DNA from: Phytohabitans sp036906915
Lineage (GTDB): Bacteria; Actinomycetota; Actinomycetes; Mycobacteriales; Micromonosporaceae
NCBI RefSeq assembly: GCF_036906915.1
Contig: NZ_JBAKHX010000062.1
Coordinates: 1 to 50,579 of the forward strand
Direction of reading: 5' to 3'
DNA: 50,579 nt
Shown here: positions 27,503 through 34,521 of the stretch, piece by piece
Layout: every line of letters starts with the position of its first letter
Position numbering within the stretch: the stretch's first letter is position 1
Translations under genes and position numbers: made by a program
The notes under the pieces: model-generated
The model's input: the letters and a program-made list of their open reading frames with translations, nothing else
Database searches by the model: none
Told to the model about the DNA's origin: nothing

Positions 27503-30500
27503 CTAGAGGCGGGTCAGGGTGAGAAGCGCGGGGGCGCGGTTGCGGGCGGCGAAAGCCGCCACGCGGGACGCGTAGCGGCTTTCGCCCAGCGCCGCCGCTA
27601 GGACGGCGTCGCTGGCGCAGCCGATCGCGTCGTAGCGTTCGACCGCCGCGTTCAGGTGGTCGGTCGCCGCCGCCCGGTCGCCGCGTGACAAGGCCTGTCC
27701 GGCGGTCACCATCGCCTCGGCGGCGGCCACCCATCGGGTACGCCGCGGGGCGGTGTCGACGACCGCCGCCACGGTGCCGGCCGCTTCGGGCACCAGGACC
27801 GCCGTGTGCGCCGCCGCGGGCAGCCACTCCATCGTCAGTGCGGTGGGCGTCTCACGCCACACGCTGGCCAGCTCGGTGAGCAGCTCGGCCGCCTTGTCCG
27901 AGTCGCCGGCCAGGGCGCAGCAGAGCGCACCGTGCGCGGTGGCGTTGAAGCGGAGCCTGGCGAACCCGGAGTCGCGCGCCACCGCCAGGCCGCGCGCCAC
28001 ATCTTCCCCGGCGGGCAGGCCGCACAGGATACGCAGCCAGGCGCGGCGGCCGCGCAGTTGGAGATCCCAGTCGGTGGTGTCGGCGCCCTCCCCGTCGAGG
28101 TAGGCGTCGGCGGCCTGGAGCAGCGTGATCCAGTCGCCTTCGAAGTAGGCCAGCTCGGCCTCCTCCGAGTGGCTAGGCACGAACCGCAGCTGTCCACCCT
28201 GGACCGTCTGGCTTTCCCGCTCCAGTTCGGCCGCGCGCGGCAGGTCGCCCTCCTCCTGCACGAAGGTGGCCAGGTTGTGGCCGGCCCGTCGCAGCGTCGG
28301 CAGCCCCTGGGCGCGGCACGTCTCGACCACCCGCTCCATGTCGGACAGTGCGCTGGCGTCGCCGGCCACGTACCGGGCCGCGTACTCGGTGACCAGCGCG
28401 TGCACGGTGGCGTCGGCGAGTCCGAGCCGCGACGCCAGCGCGTGTGCCGTGCGGGCCGCCGTGATCGCCGCGCCGGTCTGGTAGTCCATCAGGTGCAGGC
28501 GGGCCAGCTCGGCGTACGCCTCGGTGGTGTCGGCGCTGTCGGGCATCCGCGCGAATAGCGCCACCGCGCGGTCGAGGTGCTCACGGGCCTTGGTGCGCTC
28601 GGCGCGCATCGACTCGGCCTGCCCGAGCAGCGTCTCGGCGCCCGCCTCGCCCGGAAGGTCGCCCGCGTCGCGCATCCGGTCGGCCAGCCGGGCCACGTCC
28701 TTGACGCCCTCGTCGCGGTAGAAGCGGTCGCCGTCCACGAGGAACCGCAGCCGGTGGTGCAGCAACTCGGTGGCCCGCCGTCCAGCCGGCTCGTGGTCGA
28801 GGGGCCAGACGTTGAGCGCCTGCTCGACGTATCCGAGAGCGGCGTCCACGGCGTACACGGAGTAGGCGGCCTCGGCGGCGGCCCGCAGCGCCGCGCGGGC
28901 GGCCTCGGCGTCGGCGGCCGTGTCCTCACCGAGGCTCTCGGCCAGCGACAGCGCCTCGATCCGGTGGCGGGCGACGGCGGTGGCCAGGTCGTGCCGGCCG
29001 CCGATCGACACCCGCTCCAGCCAACCCGCCGCGCGCCGGTGCAGCGCCGCGCGCATCGCCCGCGGCAGCCGCCGGTACGCCACCTCGCGCACCAGTTGGT
29101 GCTGGAATCCCAGCTCGCTCTCCCCGGCCACTGTGGACAGTGTGCCGGCGGCGAGGATGTCGCGCTGCTGCAACCGGTGCAGCACCCGGGCCACGTCGCC
29201 GTCACCCAGGTCGAGCATGGCCGCGACCGCACCCGGCCACACCCGGTCACCCAGGACAGCCGCGGCGCCCAGCACCCGGCGGCCGGCGTTGTCGAGCAGG
29301 TCGATGCGGTTGGCGATGACGCCGTGCACGGTCTCCGGAACGTCCAACTCGCCCTCGATCGTGGGCGCCGGGTCGCCCTGCCGCTCGGCGAGCATCCGCA
29401 CGTACTCGATGGCGTACATCGGGTTGCCGCCGGTGATCTCGGCGAGCCTTTCGACGTACTCCTCAGGCATGGACTGCTGGCGCAGCAGCGTCGACACCAG
29501 CGTGCGCATCTCGGGCGGGCGCAGCCGCGCCAGCGAGGCGGTGAGCATGCCGGGCAGCCCGGATGGCCAGGCCGGCTGCTGGTCGAGCAGCTCCGGCCGG
29601 TATGTGCACAGGACGAACAGCGGTGCGTCGCCGCCCGCCTCGACCAGGTCGGCGAGGAACCGCAGCAGCGCCGGGTCGGCGTAGTGCAGGTCTTCGACGA
29701 CCAGCGCGGTCGGGAGGTGCCGGGCCAGGGCGAGCAGCGCGTCACGCCACGCCGCCTCGATCTCACCCGGCCGCACCGCACGGCCCGGCAACCCCGCGAG
29801 CGGGGCGACCAGGCGGATCAGCCGTTCCCGGTCGTCGGCCGGCAACGCGTCGCCGAGCGCGGCGGTGAGCCGGTCTCTGGTGGTGTCCGGGTCGTCGGTG
29901 TCCAGGACGCCCGCCTCGGCCTTGACGATCTCGGCGAGCGCGTCGTACGTGCCGCCCGCCCCGTACGGCAGGCAGCGCCCCACCCGCCAGCGCACCAGCA
30001 GGTCACCGGCGTCGTGGACGCGACGGAACAGCTCGCGCACCAGGCGGCTCTTGCCCAGCCCGTGGGCGCCCACCACCGACACCAGCTGCGCCCGTCGCTC
30101 CGACACCGACCGGGTCAGCGCCGCCATCAGCAGGTCCAACTCGGACCGGCGACCAATCAGCGGCGTGCCCTCGTCGTCGACCACCTGCGGCCGGTGCGCC
30201 GACGCCTGCGCCAGCCACACCTCCACCGGCCGCGCCTTACCGGCCACCGTGAGGTGGGCAGGCTCGTCCGCGTACCGGATGGAACCGACCGTGGCCCGGT
30301 GCGTGGCCGCGGACACCAGCACCCCACCGGGCGGCGCGTGCGACTGCAGGCGCGAAGCCGTTGCGACCACGTCGCCGGAGACGAGCGCCTCGCCGCCGTT
30401 GCGGGCGGCGGCCAGGTCGACCAGCGCCTCGCCGGTCGCGACGCCGACCCGCGCGCGCATCCGGTACCGGCCCGCCAGGGGCCGCTCGTCCAGCTCGCGC

Positions 30501-30931
30501 TGCAGCTCCAGCCCCGCGAACACCGCGCGGTACCCGTCGTGCTCGGTCTCCACCGGCACGCCGAAGACCGCCATGACCGCGTCGCCGATGTACTTCTCCA
30601 CCACCCCGCCGTATCGCCGGATCACCTCGCGGGCCGTGGTGAAGTAGTCGATCTGCAGGCGGCGCAGGTCTTCCGGGTCGAGACTCTCGGCCATCTGCGT
30701 GAAGCCCTTGAGGTCGACGAAGAGCACGTTGACCGTGCGGCGCTCCTCGCGGGGCGCCTCCGAACCACCCAGTTGCGCGCCACAGGTGGTGCAGAAGCTC
30801 AAGCCGGGTGCGATGGTGGCATCGCAGGAGGGGCAGCGGGCGTGCAGGGCCGTGCCGCACCGGCCGCAGAAGCGGTGGCCCGGATCGGTGGGCGCCCCGC
30901 ACTGCGGGCAACCGTCCTGCTCAACACTCAA
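27503..30931 (-). CDS. Zinc-ribbon / class III nucleotide cyclase / AAA ATPase / TPR-like protein
   Basis: About 1142 residues from TTG 30931; an open frame extends 31 codons further to 31024 with no better start, so the start is uncertain. Order: two zinc ribbons (CxxC pairs at about residues 8-11, 22-25, 33-36, 47-50); class III cyclase domain about 65-245, with metal Asp in VLFVDLKGFT and GDAVMAVFG and base-specifying Lys in EKYIGDA; AAA/NACHT-like ATPase from about 265 (IGRRSELDLL, Walker A GAHGLGKSR, Walker B VVEDLHYADP); and a long helical TPR-like C-terminus without a DNA-binding domain. The cyclase motif GDVVATASRL has Ala where the transition-state Asn normally stands, so catalysis is doubtful. 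Convergent with the PemK-like gene. Confidence 0.9.
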   Translation of the reverse strand: MSVEQDGCPQCGAPTDPGHRFCGRCGTALHARCPSCDATIAPGLSFCTTCGAQLGGSEAPREERRTVNVLFVDLKGFTQMAESLDPEDLRRLQIDYFTTAREVIRRYGGVVEKYIGDAVMAVFGVPVETEHDGYRAVFAGLELQRELDERPLAGRYRMRARVGVATGEALVDLAAARNGGEALVSGDVVATASRLQSHAPPGGVLVSAATHRATVGSIRYADEPAHLTVAGKARPVEVWLAQASAHRPQVVDDEGTPLIGRRSELDLLMAALTRSVSERRAQLVSVVGAHGLGKSRLVRELFRRVHDAGDLLVRWRVGRCLPYGAGGTYDALAEIVKAEAGVLDTDDPDTTRDRLTAALGDALPADDRERLIRLVAPLAGLPGRAVRPGEIEAAWRDALLALARHLPTALVVEDLHYADPALLRFLADLVEAGGDAPLFVLCTYRPELLDQQPAWPSGLPGMLTASLARLRPPEMRTLVSTLLRQQSMPEEYVERLAEITGGNPMYAIEYVRMLAERQGDPAPTIEGELDVPETVHGVIANRIDLLDNAGRRVLGAAAVLGDRVWPGAVAAMLDLGDGDVARVLHRLQQRDILAAGTLSTVAGESELGFQHQLVREVAYRRLPRAMRAALHRRAAGWLERVSIGGRHDLATAVARHRIEALSLAESLGEDTAADAEAARAALRAAAEAAYSVYAVDAALGYVEQALNVWPLDHEPAGRRATELLHHRLRFLVDGDRFYRDEGVKDVARLADRMRDAGDLPGEAGAETLLGQAESMRAERTKAREHLDRAVALFARMPDSADTTEAYAELARLHLMDYQTGAAITAARTAHALASRLGLADATVHALVTEYAARYVAGDASALSDMERVVETCRAQGLPTLRRAGHNLATFVQEEGDLPRAAELERESQTVQGGQLRFVPSHSEEAELAYFEGDWITLLQAADAYLDGEGADTTDWDLQLRGRRAWLRILCGLPAGEDVARGLAVARDSGFARLRFNATAHGALCCALAGDSDKAAELLTELASVWRETPTALTMEWLPAAAHTAVLVPEAAGTVAAVVDTAPRRTRWVAAAEAMVTAGQALSRGDRAAATDHLNAAVERYDAIGCASDAVLAAALGESRYASRVAAFAARNRAPALLTLTRL

Positions 30932-30956
30932 TGTCCTCGACCGTCCCAGGGCCTGT

Positions 30957-31030
30957 ATCAAGGTGGATACTGAGCTGCGGCGGGCCCAGCCGCCGCCTGG
31001 ACTCCGCCTCGCTCCGGCCTCCACCTTGAT
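30957..31030 (-). promoter_or_regulatory. Inverted-repeat leader of the cyclase gene
   Basis: ATCAAGGTGGA (30957-30967) is perfectly mirrored by TCCACCTTGAT (31020-31030), and a GC hairpin GCGGCGG/CCGCCGC (30977-30983, 30990-30996) lies inside. It is just upstream of the likely TTG start of the cyclase gene and would fold in its 5' leader. The outer ATCAAGG/CCTTGAT words recall the dispersed hairpin family but the rest differs. Confidence 0.4.
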
Positions 31031-31094
31031 GCAGACCCAGTGCGACCGTGTCGGGGTCCCGACGCGACGGCGGCGCCCGCGCGCAAGACGCCAC

Positions 31095-31130
31095 TAGAGT
31101 ACGCCGTGTCAACACAAAGTCATTTTGTGT
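31095..31130 (+). promoter_or_regulatory. Promoter and leader hairpin of the small GKGVG protein gene
   Basis: -10 candidate TAGAGT at 31095-31100. An inverted repeat ACACAAA (31112-31118) / TTTGTGT (31124-31130) with 5-nt loop follows in the leader, just upstream of GGGGAGG (31133-31139). It is one of few AT-rich patches in this region and could be an operator or RNA hairpin. Confidence 0.45.
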
Positions 31131-31148
31131 CAGGGGAGGTCCGAAATC

Positions 31149-31298
31149 ATGGCCGATTCGAGCGCCGAAACCGACGGCAAGGGCGCCCCGCCCGCGGGTA
31201 AGGGCGTCGGGAGCGAGCCCAAGGACGGTAAGGGCGTTGGCACACCCGACAAGGGCAAGGGCGTCGGTTCCGAGCCGGCGGGCACCAGCGACAACTGA
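31149..31298 (+). CDS. Small Gly/Lys-rich repeat protein (49 aa), unknown
   Basis: ATG with a strong GGGGAGG 9 nt upstream; 49 residues. The whole protein consists of a short acidic start (MADSSAETD) and about four imperfect repeats of GKGxG/P: GKGAPPA, GKGVGSEPKD, GKGVGTPDK, GKGVGSEPA, ending GTSDN. No hydrophobic segment and no Cys; it should be disordered and nearly neutral overall. The dedicated promoter-like sequence and ribosome site argue that it is real. It does not match a family I recognise. Upstream is the divergent cyclase gene; downstream a convergent zinc-ribbon gene. Confidence 0.65.
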   Translation: MADSSAETDGKGAPPAGKGVGSEPKDGKGVGTPDKGKGVGSEPAGTSDN

Positions 31299-31337
31299 CG
31301 TGCCAGCGTGAGCGGGGTGCCTCTCGGGGCGCCCCGC

Positions 31338-31517
31338 TCAGCTCTGCTCGTGCACCGGCGCAGGGATCAGCCGGCGCAGGGTGTCGCCGGGGCCGAGAAA
31401 CCAGTGCGCCCCGGCGCACCGCACCCGGACGACCTCGACCGGGCCGTCGGTGCCGGTCGCCTGGCCGTACGGCGTCACGGTGGTCGGGAGCCCGCACTCC
31501 GGGCAGTCGTACAACAT
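31338..31517 (-). CDS. Small zinc-ribbon-like protein (59 aa)
   Basis: 59 residues from ATG 31517, chosen over an upstream start at 31589 because a strong GGAGGTGGAGG-type ribosome site ends 7 nt before it. It starts MLYDCPECGLPTTV, one CxxC knuckle, with a single further Cys in VRVRCAGAHWFLG that could complete a metal site with the adjacent His. It ends RRLIPAPVHEQS. Similar tiny proteins are common in actinobacteria; function unknown. Divergent from the MoxR gene, 88 bp apart. Confidence 0.65.
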   Translation of the reverse strand: MLYDCPECGLPTTVTPYGQATGTDGPVEVVRVRCAGAHWFLGPGDTLRRLIPAPVHEQS

Positions 31518-31593
31518 CGCAAAACCTCCACCTCCATTGCACGTTGCCCCTGCTACGAGGGCGTTACATGGCGTCGTGATACCGCTCACCTGG

Positions 31594-31599
31594 CATAGT
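31594..31599 (+). promoter_or_regulatory. -10 element for a leaderless transcript (moxR/coxD-like)
   Basis: CATAGT ends 6 nt before GTG 31606 with no Shine-Dalgarno. It probably begins transcription of the coxD/coxE-like pair. Confidence 0.45.
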
Positions 31600-31605
31600 T
31601 GGCCT

Positions 31606-32484
31606 GTGATCCCCGCCTCACCTCAGGACCTCGCGAAGGCGCTCGCTGAGGTCGGGTACCTCGCGGACGAGGGGCTCGCCATCGCCGGGCACCTGGCGTT
31701 GCGGCTGGGTAGGCCCCTGTTTCTCGAAGGCGACGCGGGTGTCGGCAAGACCGCCTTCGCCCAGGCGCTGGCCGACGCCACCGGCGCCCACTTCGTGCGG
31801 CTGCAGTGCTACGAAGGGCTGGACGCCTCGCAGGCGCTGTACGACTGGGACTTCCCGCGGCAGATCCTGCACCTGCGCACCGTCGAGGCGGCGGCCGTCG
31901 CAGCTGGCGACAAGCCGGACACCGCGGCGCTGGAGGCGAGCCTGTACGACCGGCGATTCCTCATCGCCCGCCCGTTGCTGGCGGCCCTCGAACGCACGCC
32001 GTCGGTGCTGCTGGTCGACGAGATCGACCGGGCCGACGACGAGTTCGAGGCCTTCCTGCTGGAGGTGCTGGCCGATGCCGCGATCACGATCCCGGAGCTC
32101 GGGCGCATCGCCGCCGAACGGCCGCCGCTGACCGTGCTGACCAGCAACCGCACGCGCGAGGTGCACGACGCGCTCAAGCGCCGCTGCCTGTACCACTGGG
32201 TCGAGCACCCCAGCGTGAAGCGCGAGGTGGCGATCCTGCGCTCCCGGCTGCCGGAGGTGACCGAACGGCTGGCCGCCGAGGTGGCGGAGGCGATCCGGCG
32301 GATGCGCGAGCTCGACCTGATCAAGCCGCCGGGGGTGGCCGAGGCGCTGGACTGGGCCAGCGCGCTGTCCGCGCTCGGCGCCGACGGGCTCGACCGGGAC
32401 GTCGCGGCGGCCACGCTCGGCGCGGTGCTGAAGTACCGCGAGGACATCGAACGGGTGCGAGAGTCCGAACCATGGCGGACCTGA
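31606..32484 (+). CDS. MoxR-family AAA+ ATPase (CoxD-like)
   Basis: 292 residues from GTG 31606. Walker A FLEGDAGVGKTAFAQAL, a MoxR-type insertion QCYEGLDASQALYDWDFPRQIL, Walker B VLLVDEIDRAD, sensor 1 VLTSNRTREVHDALKRRCLYHW. MoxR/CoxD ATPases work with a VWA partner to mature or insert metal into molybdenum hydroxylases (CoxD assembles the Mo-Cu site in aerobic CO dehydrogenase). The VWA gene overlaps its end by 13 bp and the oxidase structural genes follow, which supports this role. Confidence 0.9.
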   Translation: MIPASPQDLAKALAEVGYLADEGLAIAGHLALRLGRPLFLEGDAGVGKTAFAQALADATGAHFVRLQCYEGLDASQALYDWDFPRQILHLRTVEAAAVAAGDKPDTAALEASLYDRRFLIARPLLAALERTPSVLLVDEIDRADDEFEAFLLEVLADAAITIPELGRIAAERPPLTVLTSNRTREVHDALKRRCLYHWVEHPSVKREVAILRSRLPEVTERLAAEVAEAIRRMRELDLIKPPGVAEALDWASALSALGADGLDRDVAAATLGAVLKYREDIERVRESEPWRT

Positions 32485-33569
32485 CCGCCGTCCTTGTGGG
32501 CTTCGCCGAGACGTTGCGGCACGCGGGGGTCGAGGCGGTGGGGGAGCGGGTCGAGGCCATGATCGCCGCCGCTGGCGCGCTCCAGGTCAGCAGTCGGCGG
32601 GACGTGTACTGGGCGGGCCGGCTGACGTTGTGCGCCGAACCCGACGACCTGCCGGTCTACGATGCCGCGTTCACCGCGTACTTCGGTGGGCGGCTGCCTG
32701 CCCGCGTACCCGATCCGCAGCCCGCGGCCCGGAGCCGCCCGGCGGCGCTGTTCGGGTCGGTGCCCGGCGGCACCGCCACCGAGCCGGACGCCGCGACCCC
32801 GGTCGCGGCCAGCGACACCGAGGTGCTGCGACAGCGCGACATCGCCGCGCTGTCGGTGGCGGAGCGTGACGAGGTCCGCCGGCTGGTGGCGCTGCTGGCA
32901 CCGGGCACCGCGCCGCGGCCCAGCCGGCGACACCGCCCCGCCCGCGCGGGCGGCGTCGACCCGGCGCGGACGGTCCGGCGGATGCTGCGGCACGCCGGCG
33001 AACCCACGCGGCTGGCGCGCCGCGACCACCGCGACAAGCCGCGCCGCCTGGTGCTGCTGGTTGACGTCTCCGGCTCGATGGCACCGTACGCGGACGCGCT
33101 GCTCCGCTTCGCGCACGCGGCGGTGCGCCGCCGGCCCACGCTGACCGAGGTGTTCACGCTGGGCACCCGGCTGACCCGGGTGACCCGGGCGCTTCGCCAC
33201 CGGGATCCTGACGCGGCCCTGCGCGCGGCCGGTGGGGCGATCGCCGACTGGCACGGCGGCACCCGGCTCGCCGACGGGCTCAAGGCGTTTCTGGATCGGT
33301 GGGGCCAGCGCGGCACGGCACGCGGCGCCGTGGTGGTGCTGTGCAGTGACGGCTGGGAGCGCGGCGACCCGGCGCTGCTCGCGGCCCAGATGGCCCGGCT
33401 GTCCCGGCTGGCGTACCGGCTGGTGTGGGTCAATCCGCACCGGGGCAAGCCGGGGTACGCGCCGCTCGTGGCGGGCATGGCGGCCGCGCTGCCCTACCTG
33501 GACGAGTTCGTCGCCGGCCACAACCTGGCCACCCTCGAAGACCTGGTCCGAGTGATCTCCCGAGCCTGA
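32472..33569 (+). CDS. VWA-domain protein (CoxE-like)
   Basis: 365 residues from ATG 32472; the larger open frame upstream is a shadow of the MoxR gene. The C-terminal half is a von Willebrand factor A domain with a complete MIDAS: LLVDVSGSMAPYADAL, GGTRLADGLKAF (Thr), LCSDGWERGDP (Asp). The N-terminal half is alpha-helical with a linker around residues 85-135. Works with the MoxR ATPase in the maturation of the molybdenum enzyme encoded next. 13-bp overlap with the upstream gene. Confidence 0.9.
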   Translation: MADLTAVLVGFAETLRHAGVEAVGERVEAMIAAAGALQVSSRRDVYWAGRLTLCAEPDDLPVYDAAFTAYFGGRLPARVPDPQPAARSRPAALFGSVPGGTATEPDAATPVAASDTEVLRQRDIAALSVAERDEVRRLVALLAPGTAPRPSRRHRPARAGGVDPARTVRRMLRHAGEPTRLARRDHRDKPRRLVLLVDVSGSMAPYADALLRFAHAAVRRRPTLTEVFTLGTRLTRVTRALRHRDPDAALRAAGGAIADWHGGTRLADGLKAFLDRWGQRGTARGAVVVLCSDGWERGDPALLAAQMARLSRLAYRLVWVNPHRGKPGYAPLVAGMAAALPYLDEFVAGHNLATLEDLVRVISRA

Positions 33570-33815
33570 TCAGGAAAACAAACCGGAATTCGGGTCAGGC
33601 GCCGTCGTGGTCACCCACGGCTCCCAGCTGATCCAAAAAGTTGCGCGGGTTACGCCGAACCCCTTGCGGCAGACGGCCGCGAGGGATTGTCTGTGAGGTA
33701 GCGCGCACTCCTTTCCCGGGCGTGCGCCGGAGGCGATGCGGCCCGGGCTGCTCGTGCGCGCCCGGCCCCGGTCCGGTGCGGCCCGCACCTGGCCCCGTCC
33801 CGCCCGGGAGGGTTC
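33570..33815. other. 246-bp gap between coxE-like and coxS
   Basis: Contains a moderately AT-richer segment at about 33595-33710 (holding the doubtful small ORF on the minus strand), then C-rich sequence with GTGCGG-CC-CGCAC dyad near 33775 and the coxS ribosome site GGGAGGG. The coxS promoter is presumably here, but no clear -35/-10 pair stands out. Confidence 0.5.
33595..33708 (-). CDS. Possible 37-residue small ORF in the coxE-coxS gap
   Basis: GTG 33708 to TGA 33595 on the minus strand. The translation is Arg-rich, then RNPRNFLDQLGAVGDHDGA at the C-terminus. The A/G-rich AAAGGA directly abuts the GTG, too close for a normal ribosome site. Third codon positions are only about two-thirds G/C, unlike true genes around it, so this could equally be a gene remnant or a conserved non-coding element. 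Not recognised. Confidence 0.2.
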   Translation of the reverse strand: MRATSQTIPRGRLPQGVRRNPRNFLDQLGAVGDHDGA

Positions 33816-34508
33816 ATGACCCGGATCAGCATCACCGTCGACGGCATCCGCTACGACGACGACGTAGAGGCCCGCACCCTGCTCGTTCACCACCTGCGCG
33901 ACCGGCTCGGCAAGGTCGGCACCGTGGTCGGCTGCGACACCAGCAACTGCGGCGCCTGCACGGTGCTCATGGCGCCTTCGGCGCCCAGCGAGGCGACAGC
34001 GGAGCGAGCATCGCAGGGAGCGCAGCGACCGACGAGCGGAGCAGAGCGCGCAGCCGAGCAATTGAGCAGAGCCGGTGCGGCCGTCAAGAGTTGCAACGTG
34101 CTCGCCGTCCAGGCGGACGGCACCGAGATCACCACCATCGAAGGGCTCGCCGGTGGCGACGGCTCGCTGCACCCGGTGCAGCAGGCGTTCCACGACCGGC
34201 ACGCGCTCCAATGTGGCTTCTGCACCCCCGGGATGATCCTGGCCGCGGTGGACCTGCTGACCGAAAACCCGGATCCCAGCGACACGCAGATCCGGGAAGG
34301 CATCGAGGGCAACCTTTGCCGGTGCACCGGATACCAGAACATCGTGCACGCGGTGCGCGACGCGGCGACCGCGCTGCGCGGCGCCGAGGTCGCGGAGCCA
34401 GCGTCCGCAGTGGACGGCCAGATGCCGGGTACGCCCCAGGCGCCACCCGCGGTGCCGTCCGAGCCCGAGTCCGTACCCGTCGAGGCCGTGCCGCGGCCGG
34501 TGCCGTAA
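33816..34508 (+). CDS. coxS: [2Fe-2S] small subunit of a form II CO-dehydrogenase-like molybdenum hydroxylase
   Basis: 230 residues; the family is usually near 160. Plant-type [2Fe-2S] cluster: Cys40, Cys45, Cys48 (GCDTSNCGAC) and Cys93 (VKSCNVLA). Second cluster: CGFCTPGM and CRCTGYQNI. The stretch between Cys48 and Cys93 is 44 residues instead of about 11: residues 53-88 are an Ala/Ser/Glu-rich insertion (APSAPSEAT...SRAGA). The C-terminus also has a Pro/Glu/Val-rich tail of about 45 residues. All cluster ligands are kept, so function is possible. GGGAGGG precedes ATG. Confidence 0.9.
   Translation: MTRISITVDGIRYDDDVEARTLLVHHLRDRLGKVGTVVGCDTSNCGACTVLMAPSAPSEATAERASQGAQRPTSGAERAAEQLSRAGAAVKSCNVLAVQADGTEITTIEGLAGGDGSLHPVQQAFHDRHALQCGFCTPGMILAAVDLLTENPDPSDTQIREGIEGNLCRCTGYQNIVHAVRDAATALRGAEVAEPASAVDGQMPGTPQAPPAVPSEPESVPVEAVPRPVP
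33972..34079 (+). repeat. In-frame GC-rich insertion inside coxS
   Basis: 108 bp (36 codons) absent from typical CoxS proteins. It begins with GGCGCCTTCGGCGCC (a perfect small hairpin) and continues with GCGAG/GAGCGA/CAGCGA words, a composition of interspersed GC repeats rather than protein code. Related-looking words occur in gaps near 8450-8500 and 43830-43875. Length is a multiple of three, so the frame is kept. Confidence 0.6.
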
Positions 34509-34521
34509 GGGAGGTCGGTTC

